Program-made: the position numbers and the translations under genes
Source of the DNA: Syntrophomonas sp.
GTDB taxonomy: Bacteria; Bacillota; Syntrophomonadia; Syntrophomonadales; Syntrophomonadaceae
DNA length: 5,649 nucleotides
Direction of reading: 5' to 3'
NCBI GenBank assembly: GCA_028709355.1
Contig: JAQVXF010000084.1
Span: 1 to 5,649 of the forward strand
In this document: positions 1 through 4,639 of the stretch, piece after piece
Numbering within the stretch: the stretch's first letter is position 1
How the letters are laid out: each line of letters begins with the position of its first letter
Notes under the pieces: model-generated
Databases searched by the model: none
What the model was told of the DNA's origin: nothing
What the model saw: the letters and a program-made list of their open reading frames with translations, nothing else

Positions 1-261
1 TACATCGCGAAATCCTGTCCCGCTTTCAGCCTGTTCACGAATATGCTGAGTAATACCACTGATGCGGGATTCGCCAAGCACTTCCGGGTCAAAACCCATG
101 CTTCTAATAATATCAGTGGGCTTCATCCCTCTTCCTATTTGCTCCCAGAACTCCTCTTTAAACAACCAAGTGAAACGGATCATGTGGGCCGTGGCGCTTT
201 TTACGTATGGATTCTGTTTGATTTTCACCAGTTCTTCAGGCGTGAATGTCTTCCAACTCAT
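1..261 (-). CDS. IS3-type transposase OrfA, HTH protein (5' part, runs off window)
   Basis: The frame opens at an ATG at 259-261 and stays open for 87 codons to the window edge, so the C-terminus is missing. The start is preceded by GGGGAG (269-274) with a 7-base gap. The protein begins MSWKTFTPEELVKIKQNPYV and continues through a segment containing GFDPEVLGESRI. This pattern (an acidic N-terminal helix, 'NPYVK', then 'GFDPEVLG.SRI') resembles the small helix-turn-helix protein found upstream of IS3-family transposases in Clostridia. In that family OrfA recognises the inverted repeats, and the catalytic DDE integrase (OrfB) is usually made by a -1 frameshift from a downstream overlapping frame. 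That part would lie left of position 1. The family assignment comes from remembered sequence pattern, not a search. A free-standing HTH regulator is the main alternative. Confidence 0.72.
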   Translation of the reverse strand, partial: MSWKTFTPEELVKIKQNPYVKSATAHMIRFTWLFKEEFWEQIGRGMKPTDIIRSMGFDPEVLGESRISGITQHIREQAESGTGFRDV

Positions 262-300
262 CTGTTATCTCCCCATAAAATTGCTTCCATGCAGATTAAA

Positions 301-387
301 CCTTTTTGTGTCCACGTTCAAGGATTCGATGTTTCTCAAACCTTTTTTCCTGTCCACAAGACGGGTCTCTACACTTTTTGCTGTCCA
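301..387 (-). repeat. Three TGGACA-N-A-tract direct repeats in the IS leader
   Basis: On the minus strand the motif occurs as TGGACAGCAAAAAGT (387-373), TGGACAGGAAAAAAGG (356-341) and TGGACACAAAAAGG (314-301). The starts are 31 and 42 bases apart, close to three and four helical turns, so the copies would face the same side of the DNA. They lie between the probable inverted repeat and OrfA. Transposase or OrfA binding sites are a reasonable inference, but the function is unproven. Confidence 0.55.
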
Positions 388-414
388 TTCTATGGGGTAT
401 ATTTTACACCACAC

Positions 415-565
415 AATACCTTTTAACGATTAGCTCAATCTTTCAACGATTACCTATTGGAAATGCACACCCTCCGCTAAATTTCAACGAATACGCAGCC
501 ATCATCAAGAAAAAATGCCGGAGGTTAATCTTATAATGGGCAAAATAAATCTACACAAAATGATA
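415..565. other. Gene-free AT-rich spacer between IS end and terminators
   Basis: I find no supportable gene here. A TATAAT at 532-537 (plus strand) has no matching -35. A 34-codon plus-strand frame from 537 follows GGAGG at an 11-base gap, but it runs straight through both terminator hairpins and has no recognisable content. The notable content is the set of TTTCAACGATTA-like repeats annotated separately. The rest looks like spacer or degraded mobile DNA. Confidence 0.5.
421..493. repeat. Three TTTCAACGATTA-like direct repeats
   Basis: The copies are TTTTAACGATTA (421-432), TTTCAACGATTA (441-452) and TTTCAACGAATA (482-493). Their starts are 20 and 41 bases apart, about two and four helical turns. 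They lie just outside the probable IS3 end. Multiple spaced short repeats are typical of transposon ends that bind several transposase units (for example IS21-type ends), and of some regulator binding arrays. The copies are too short and too few for a CRISPR array. Function unknown. Confidence 0.5.
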
Positions 566-598
566 AAAGCCACTCCTCAAAAATGCAGGAGCGGCTTT
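566..598 (-). terminator. Second hairpin terminator downstream of ssrA
   Basis: On the minus strand AAAGCCGCTCCT (598-587) pairs over 12 positions with AGGAGTGGCTTT (577-566), with one G-U wobble and a 9-base loop. It is followed by TTTTATCATTTT, counting the last arm bases. Read as plus-strand RNA, the wobble becomes an A-C mismatch and no T-run follows, so the minus orientation is favoured. It sits 19 bases beyond the first terminator's U-tract and would act as a back-up stop for ssrA. Confidence 0.65.
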
Positions 599-617
599 AA
601 TACTGCACTTTCAGGCC

Positions 618-663
618 AAATAAAAACCACCCACCGATAAAATTCTTTTTATCAATAGATGGT
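618..663 (-). terminator. Intrinsic terminator of ssrA
   Basis: On the minus strand, ACCATCTATTGATAAAA (663-647) pairs with the arm at 642-626 over 17 continuous positions, including four G-U wobbles. The loop is AGAA, and TTTTATTT (625-618) follows. The hairpin starts 9 bases after the encoded CCA of tmRNA. This is a textbook Rho-independent terminator, and the trailer would be trimmed off by RNases to expose the CCA end. Confidence 0.85.
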
Positions 664-671
664 AGATAATC

Positions 672-1020
672 TGGTGGAGGCGGGGGGAGTCGAACCCCCG
701 TCCGAAAGAAAGACCAGCAGAGCATCTCCGAGCGCAGTCCGTGTTTTGAGCTTCGCCACCGGGACGCCCACGAACAGGCTTCCTCAGGCTATCCCCGATT
801 GTTTTCCCCATAAAGCCCCTCGAGAAAGAAGGCTTAAGGGTACCCTAACTAAGTGACGCCCTGCACCAGGCCGCTAGGAAACCTGGCCGGACGAGCGGCT
901 TAAGCCGCTAGTGCGAAGTTATCTTCGGCAGTTGTAAATTTTTCACCTTTTTAACGAGCTGGCGACAACTCGGCTCGCTTCTCGACCCATCTTATCCCCC
1001 GTCGAAACCATTGCGCCCCC
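672..1020 (-). ncRNA. ssrA: Transfer-messenger RNA (tmRNA), one-piece
   Basis: tmRNA enters ribosomes stalled on non-stop mRNA as alanyl-tmRNA bound to SmpB, acts as tRNA and then as template, and adds a degradation tag. On the minus strand it begins GGGGGCG, followed by the conserved CAATGGTTTCGACGGGGG segment. It ends with a five-pair T stem GGGGG/CCCCC around the loop TTCGACT, then CGCCTCC and an encoded ACCA. The acceptor arms GGGGGCG and CGCCUCC form seven pairs with G3-U, the alanyl-tRNA synthetase identity element. A pseudoknot-like segment precedes the tag frame: CGAG/CUCG with CGCC/GGUG at about 935-982. The length of 349 nt is normal for a one-piece tmRNA, and there is no sign of the permuted two-piece form. 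It lies 129 bases after smpB and is followed by two terminators. Ends are set by acceptor pairing. The mature 5' end would be made by RNase P. Confidence 0.97.
900..929 (-). other. ssrA: tmRNA tag reading frame (AEDNFALAA)
   Basis: Inside tmRNA, the frame GCC GAA GAT AAC TTC GCA CTA GCG GCT TAA encodes AEDNFALAA. With the alanine carried by tmRNA itself, the full tag would be A-AEDNFALAA. The C-terminal ALAA is the usual signal for ClpXP-type proteases. The resume codon GCC is inferred from the preceding CAACT, which aligns with the TAACT before the B. subtilis resume codon. The stop codon sits in the UUAA loop of a six-pair hairpin (AGCGGC/GCCGCT, 896-911), equivalent to helix 5 of other tmRNAs. 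Confidence 0.85.
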
Positions 1021-1034
1021 TTAAAAGAGGTACA

Positions 1035-1064
1035 ATAATGGCTGCCGATTTGGGTTATTGTCCA
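1035..1064 (-). promoter_or_regulatory. Candidate ssrA promoter (proximal)
   Basis: On the minus strand TGGACA (1064-1059, five of six to TTGACA) is followed after 18 bases by CATTAT (1040-1035, four of six to TATAAT). Transcription would begin a few bases upstream of the mature 5' end at 1020, leaving a short leader for RNase P. The -10 is weak. TATTGT (1037-1032) is an alternative, but its spacing of 21 bases is too long. Confidence 0.4.
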
Positions 1065-1077
1065 AGAACATGGGAGT

Positions 1078-1107
1078 AGTATATCTACTCGCCCTTACAG
1101 TATATCA
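1078..1107 (-). promoter_or_regulatory. Candidate distal ssrA promoter with doubled GATATACT
   Basis: On the minus strand TGATATACT (1107-1099) is an extended -10 (TG-N-TATACT, five of six to TATAAT). No convincing -35 lies upstream. The octamer GATATACT is repeated exactly 21 bases downstream (1085-1078), within an inverted repeat GAGTAG-N5-CTACTC (1074-1090). This could be an alternative start, or an operator overlapping the ssrA leader. Confidence 0.35.
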
Positions 1108-1149
1108 CATTTTTCCATACTATACATCAGGCGGTGGTGTGGCCTGCCC

Positions 1150-1623
1150 CTATTCGCCCCGCCCCTTTTCCTTCAAGGCCCTTTCGATGTCCCGGCGGGC
1201 CGAGCGTTCGGCGATATCCTGGCGCTTGTCGTAGAGCTTCTTGCCCACTGCCACGGCCAGGTCCATCTTGGCCTTGCCCTGCTTGAAAAATATCTTGAGC
1301 GGGATCAGGGTGTAGCCCTTTTCACGCTGTAAGGACAGCAAGCGTCGTATTTCGGCCTTGTGCAGGAGCAGTTTCTTCGGTCGTTTGGGATCATGGTTGA
1401 ACAGGTTGCCCTGCTCATAGGGACTTATATGGAAGTTAAACACCCAAACCTCTCCATCCTTAACTGAGGCATAGGCGTCCTGAAGGTTGCCCTTGCCGGC
1501 CCGCAGGGATTTGACCTCAGTTCCCACCAGCACCAGCCCTGCTTCGTAGGTGTCCTCGATATGATACTCATGTCTGGCTTTCCGGTTTTCCACTACCGCC
1601 GGAAGCCCCTTTTTCTTCTTCAT
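1150..1623 (-). CDS. smpB: SsrA-binding protein SmpB
   Basis: SmpB binds the tRNA-like part of tmRNA and carries it into the A site of stalled ribosomes in the cytoplasm. The product is 157 aa, the usual size for the family. Visible signatures are NRKARHEY (13-20), the oligonucleotide-binding barrel segment containing GTEVKSLRAGK (34-44) and NLQDAYA (46-52), HISPYEQGN (65-73), HDPKRPKKLLLHKAEI (77-92), and the basic C-terminal tail starting GKKLYDKRQD (127-136). In known structures this tail folds as a helix in the empty mRNA channel. The ATG at 1621-1623 has GGAG (1631-1634) 7 bases upstream. It is followed by ssrA 129 bases on, and no strong terminator lies between, so co-transcription is possible. 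Its own promoter is at 1728-1757. Nothing looks truncated or altered. Confidence 0.98.
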   Translation of the reverse strand: MKKKKGLPAVVENRKARHEYHIEDTYEAGLVLVGTEVKSLRAGKGNLQDAYASVKDGEVWVFNFHISPYEQGNLFNHDPKRPKKLLLHKAEIRRLLSLQREKGYTLIPLKIFFKQGKAKMDLAVAVGKKLYDKRQDIAERSARRDIERALKEKGRGE

Positions 1624-1667
1624 CGGCTGTCTCCACCTGCAGTATCTGCCTTATCTCTGCGATAAAT

Positions 1668-1709
1668 AAACCCTCGCTCCGGAACGATTCATCGCCCAAG
1701 CCAGGGTTT
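1668..1709 (-). promoter_or_regulatory. Inverted repeat in smpB leader
   Basis: AAACCCT (minus strand 1709-1703) and AGGGTTT (1674-1668) pair perfectly over seven bases around a 28-base interior that can form further short pairs. It lies within the roughly 98-base leader predicted from the promoter at 1728-1757. The downstream ATTTATC is a poor U-tract, so a leader fold is more likely than a strong terminator. It may also stop some read-through from rnr. Function not established. Confidence 0.35.
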
Positions 1710-1727
1710 GTAGAAAAGTGCTTCTTC

Positions 1728-1757
1728 ATTATATAGGAGGGCGGTGGGCTCAGTCAA
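1728..1757 (-). promoter_or_regulatory. Sigma-A type promoter for smpB (and ssrA)
   Basis: On the minus strand TTGACT (1757-1752) is followed by an 18-base spacer and a perfect TATAAT (1733-1728), predicting a start near 1721. It lies wholly in the 177-base gap between rnr and smpB, so smpB can be expressed independently of rnr. A GC-rich seven-pair inverted repeat (GTGGGTT/AGCCCAC, about 1744-1768) overlaps the -35 region and could affect access or serve as a weak end for rnr transcripts. Confidence 0.75.
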
Positions 1758-1800
1758 CGCCAACCCACTCCTTAAGGCATCCCCATCCCGATATCATCCA

Positions 1801-3903
1801 TCATCGAACCAGTTCGAAGTCGATCTTCACATCGTCGACATCCACTTTCACCAGCAACACCCGCACCTTATCCCCGATCGAATAGGTCTTGCCGCCGTGG
1901 CTGCCGGTCAAGGTGTACGTGCGGTCATTGAAATGGTAATAGTCATCCTGGATACTGGAGATATGCACCAACCCTTCGACGGTGTTGGGCAGTTCCACAA
2001 AAAATCCGAAAGCCAACACTGATGAGATGGTGGCCTCGAATTCCTCACCGATGAACTGCTTCATGTACTGGCATTTTTTGATGGCAACCAGATCCCGTTC
2101 CGCTTCTTCAGCCTTGATCTCCTGGATGGTGGCGTGTTCCCCGAAATATCCCATCCTTTTTTCCAACTGGGCTCTCCTGGAACCTTTCATCTCTCCTGCC
2201 AACAATAGCTTCAGGGACCGGTGTACGATCAGGTCCGGGTAACGGCGAATAGGGCTGGTGAAATGGCAGTAGAAGCGGGAGGCCAACCCGAAATGCCCCA
2301 ACGCCTGGGGTGCGTAACGGGCATGTTTCATGGAGCGCAACAACATCAGGGAGATGGTCTTCTCCCCTGGTGTGCCCTTAATCCCGGCCAGGATCTTCTG
2401 AAATGCTTGGGGATTGATCCGGTTCTCCGGTAATTTATGGCCAAAGACTCCCAGCACGTTGTTGAGGCGGGTGAGGGAATCACCTTCGGGTTTTTCGTGT
2501 ACCCGGTACAGTGCCGGGGCCTCATTTTTTAGCAGATGTTCGGCTACTACTTCGTTGGCCTTGATCATGAAATCCTCTATCAATAGCTCACCTGAACCAC
2601 TGGAGCGGACTCTGATCTCCAGCGGAAAACCCTTTTCGTCCACTATCACTTTGGGTTCGGGAAAGTCAAAATCCAGCGCCCCACGCTTCATCCTCTCAGC
2701 CCGGAGGATATCTGCCAATTCCTTCATGAGCCGAAAATCCTCGATCAGCTCCGGGTAGGATCGGAGGGTTTCAGCATCGTCTTCATCCAGGATACGGTTG
2801 ACGGCGGTGTAGGTCATGCGCTGCTGGACATGGATAACTGACGGGACGATCTCATATTTACGCACCTTGCCGGATGGGTCGAGGTCCATGAGGCAGCTCA
2901 TGGCCAAACGGTCCTGGCCGGCGTTCAAACTGCAGATGCCGTTGGAAAGTTCAGGCGGCAGCATGGGCAGCACTTTGTCAACCAGATACACGCTGGTGCC
3001 CCGCTCGCAGGCTTCCTTGTCGAGCTTGCTGTCTTCTTTCACATAATGGGAGACATCGGCGATGTGAACTCCCAGCCGGTAGCCGACTTTGACCCTCTCG
3101 ATGGATACGGCATCATCAAGGTCCTTGGCATCCTCACCATCGATGGTCACCATCCGCACGCGGCGCAAATCCCGGCGTCCGCTCACCTCGGCCGCTGCCA
3201 CCGGGCGATCAACCCGCCGGGCTTCCTCCAACACGGCAGCCGAAAAGCCCTCCCGTAAACCGTGCTTCTTGATCACTATCTGGATATCGACGCCGGGCTG
3301 ACCCTTCTTGCCAAAGACCTCCACGATTTGACCTTCGGGGTATTGGTTCTTGTCCGGCCAGGTAGTCAGTCTCACTAGTACTTTGTCACCATGGCGGACC
3401 TTGGTCCGATCATCCACCTTCACATAAACCGGGTATATCTGGCGGGAATCGTCGGGGATCACATAGGTAGCATGGCGGCGTTTCTCGAAGGTGCCCACCA
3501 GTTCCTTGTGGGCTCTGGTGATGGCCCTTATGACCTCTCCCTCCGGCCGTTGGCCGTTCCGTTCGCTTAATCGCACCAGCACCCGGTCCTCGTGCATAGC
3601 CCCATTGAGATTGCGTCCATAGATGAAGACCTCTCCGGTGTCCGCATCTTCTGGGGTAAAAATCCCATGCCCACGTTGGCTCAGCTTGATGACCCCGCGG
3701 TAGGTATTCATTTTCTCCGGCAGCCCGTATTTATCCCGGCGGGTCTTGAGGATCTCGCCGTCCTTTTGGAGACGTCCGATCATCTTGGCGAATTGGCCCT
3801 GCTGATCTTCGCCTACGTGTAAAGTGTCGAGCAGTTCCTGGTATGACAAAGGCCGGTAACTCGCCTGCTGCATATGACGGAGGATTTCTTCACGACTAAG
3901 CAA
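1801..3903 (-). CDS. rnr: Ribonuclease R, 3'-5' exoribonuclease
   Basis: RNase R degrades structured RNA processively from the 3' end, including rRNA fragments and, in E. coli, non-stop mRNA freed by trans-translation. The 700-aa product shows an N-terminal winged-helix segment (about 1-62), two cold-shock-like domains (about 67-125 and 134-200), the RNB catalytic domain (about 240-570) and an S1 domain (about 619-698). The catalytic motif IDGEDAKDLDDA has Asp255, Asp261, Asp263 and Asp264, matching the four metal-binding aspartates of RNase II/R. HFTSPIRRYPDLIVHR (547-562) is the conserved arginine-containing motif. The start is TTG at 3901-3903, supported by AGAGGTG (3909-3915) at a 5-base gap; the next in-frame ATG (residue 11) has no ribosome binding site. 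The protein ends directly after S1 and lacks the lysine-rich tail of the E. coli (813 aa) and B. subtilis enzymes. It is followed by smpB. Confidence 0.97.
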   Translation of the reverse strand: MLSREEILRHMQQASYRPLSYQELLDTLHVGEDQQGQFAKMIGRLQKDGEILKTRRDKYGLPEKMNTYRGVIKLSQRGHGIFTPEDADTGEVFIYGRNLNGAMHEDRVLVRLSERNGQRPEGEVIRAITRAHKELVGTFEKRRHATYVIPDDSRQIYPVYVKVDDRTKVRHGDKVLVRLTTWPDKNQYPEGQIVEVFGKKGQPGVDIQIVIKKHGLREGFSAAVLEEARRVDRPVAAAEVSGRRDLRRVRMVTIDGEDAKDLDDAVSIERVKVGYRLGVHIADVSHYVKEDSKLDKEACERGTSVYLVDKVLPMLPPELSNGICSLNAGQDRLAMSCLMDLDPSGKVRKYEIVPSVIHVQQRMTYTAVNRILDEDDAETLRSYPELIEDFRLMKELADILRAERMKRGALDFDFPEPKVIVDEKGFPLEIRVRSSGSGELLIEDFMIKANEVVAEHLLKNEAPALYRVHEKPEGDSLTRLNNVLGVFGHKLPENRINPQAFQKILAGIKGTPGEKTISLMLLRSMKHARYAPQALGHFGLASRFYCHFTSPIRRYPDLIVHRSLKLLLAGEMKGSRRAQLEKRMGYFGEHATIQEIKAEEAERDLVAIKKCQYMKQFIGEEFEATISSVLAFGFFVELPNTVEGLVHISSIQDDYYHFNDRTYTLTGSHGGKTYSIGDKVRVLLVKVDVDDVKIDFELVR

Positions 3904-3925
3904 TCTTTCACCTCTTCCCTGGTAT

Positions 3926-3937
3926 GCTGGATCCAGC
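3926..3937. repeat. 12-bp perfect palindrome in rnr leader
   Basis: GCTGGATCCAGC is a perfect 12-base palindrome starting 23 bases before the rnr TTG codon, just upstream of its Shine-Dalgarno sequence. It could be a small operator or form a short hairpin (GCTG/CAGC with loop GATC) in the rnr leader. No regulator can be named. Confidence 0.35.
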
Positions 3938-3971
3938 TCTTATCCTTATGGGTCAACGCTTTCTGCAAATT

Positions 3972-4019
3972 CAATCAGATCGGAGATCGGACTGTGCCAT
4001 TACAATCCAATCTGATCGG
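3972..4019. repeat. Short direct repeats at the HD gene end and rnr upstream region
   Basis: CAATCAGATCGG (3972-3983) and CAATCTGATCGG (4008-4019) differ by one base and start 36 bases apart. The first runs into a tandem copy, AGATCGG twice (3977-3990). The second copy encodes the last residues of the HD protein, so the outer copy may be a small duplication of the gene end. I see no good promoter for rnr in this 96-base gap. Confidence 0.4.
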
Positions 4020-4551
4020 CTATTTTTTTCATGCTGTCCAGGGCGATGTAAAGGAACTCATCCCTTGCCAAACCCAGCTCTGAACAGGTATCCATCTGCT
4101 CGCGGCTGGCCCCCCGGGCGAAAGCGGTTTCCTTGAATCTCTTCCGCAAAGACTTCATCTGCACTTCAGCCAGTTTTTTATCTGGCCGCACCAAAGCCGC
4201 GGCAGTGATGAAGCCACTCACTGGGTCAGCTGCATACAGGGTTTTGTCCAGGACGCTGATACGTTCCAAACCATGGATCTCATTGTGGACTTTGACCGCG
4301 TAGATGATCTCCTTCGGCAGCCCTTTCTCCTCCAACATCTGAGCTGCTACCAAGGAGTGGCGGTGGGGATCGTCGCCGGTCTGGTCATAATCGATGTCGT
4401 GCAGCAGGCCGGCCAGTCCGAATGTTTCCACATCATGGTTCATGTGCTGCGCCAATCCGCGCATTATGGCCTCTACCGCCAGGGAATGGTTGATCAAGTT
4501 TTCGTTGTGCAGGTTCTCCTTCAATAAGTTCAGGGCTGCTTCTCTATCCAA
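4000..4551 (-). CDS. HD-superfamily phosphohydrolase (COG2316-like)
   Basis: This is a cytoplasmic metal-dependent phosphohydrolase of the HD superfamily; the substrate is unknown. The 183-aa protein carries the expected ligands in order: His22 (LINHSLAVEAIM), the signature LLHDIDYD with His51-Asp52, His65 (DDPHRHS), His89 (KVHNEIHG) and Asp109 (YAADPVSG). The second half, with ALVRPDKKL (119-127) and FARGASREQM (144-153), follows the pattern of the roughly 185-aa predicted HD hydrolases of COG2316 common in Clostridia. No signal peptide or membrane segment is seen. The start is TTG at 4549-4551, supported by a perfect AGGAGG (4561-4566) with a 9-base gap; no ATG lies nearby. It sits 88 bases after the esterase and 96 bases before rnr, with no clear terminator or promoter at either gap, so an operon is likely. 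A nucleotide or phosphoester substrate is a family-level guess only. Confidence 0.9.
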   Translation of the reverse strand: MDREAALNLLKENLHNENLINHSLAVEAIMRGLAQHMNHDVETFGLAGLLHDIDYDQTGDDPHRHSLVAAQMLEEKGLPKEIIYAVKVHNEIHGLERISVLDKTLYAADPVSGFITAAALVRPDKKLAEVQMKSLRKRFKETAFARGASREQMDTCSELGLARDEFLYIALDSMKKIADQIGL

Positions 4552-4639
4552 GGATGATTTCCTCCTCTATTGATATTGGGGATTCCCTTAGCGCCGCCGT
4601 TCTTTTTCATTCGCCGGCGTCATTCCAACCCCTCGAACA

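Larger units (their letters stand above)
1..414 (-). mobile_element. IS3-like insertion sequence, 5' end only
   Basis: The element is inferred from the OrfA-like frame at 1-261 and the leader to its right. Read on the minus strand, the leader starts near 414 with TGTGTGGTGTAAAATATACC. It begins with TG, as IS3-family ends do (5'-TG...CA-3'), so a terminal inverted repeat at roughly 381-414 is likely. The exact outer base (408-414) cannot be fixed without the other end and the target duplication. The element points the same way as ssrA and lies about 250 bases past the tmRNA 3' end. Its right-hand half, OrfB and second inverted repeat are outside the window. Confidence 0.55.

Noticed and set aside
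421..493. CRISPR array from the three short repeats
   Set aside because: The repeats are only about 12 bases, differ from each other, and spacing is 20 and 41 rather than constant.
43..536. Overlapping plus-strand frames of 76-127 codons at the left edge
   Set aside because: They lie opposite the OrfA frame and its leader, lack supporting ribosome binding sites and resemble no protein family.
537..641. Plus-strand 34-codon frame with GGAGG upstream and a TATAAT nearby
   Set aside because: It runs through both terminator hairpins, has an 11-base gap to the ribosome binding site, no -35 and no recognisable sequence.
664..700. Phage or island attachment site at the tmRNA 3' end
   Set aside because: tmRNA 3' ends are common integration sites, but there is no second copy of the 3' end and no integrase gene in the window.
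611..856. Frames of about 65 codons on both strands over the tmRNA 3' half
   Set aside because: They fall inside the tmRNA and its terminator; the RNA gene fully explains this sequence.
1133..1149. smpB terminator just after its stop (CAGGC/GCCTG)
   Set aside because: A five-pair stem without a U-tract; too weak to call.
1744..3822. Plus-strand frames opposite rnr (70-114 codons)
   Set aside because: They are shadows of the rnr frame, without ribosome binding sites or recognisable domains.
3928..3956. rnr promoter using TTGACC at 3951-3956 (minus strand)
   Set aside because: The bases at the expected -10 position read GATCCA, with no TATAAT-like box at 16-19 bases.
4591..4620. Terminator between the esterase and HD genes (CGCCG/CGGCG hairpin)
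   Set aside because: The stem is only about five pairs with a 15-base loop and no U-tract on the minus strand; it is followed closely by the HD gene's ribosome binding site.
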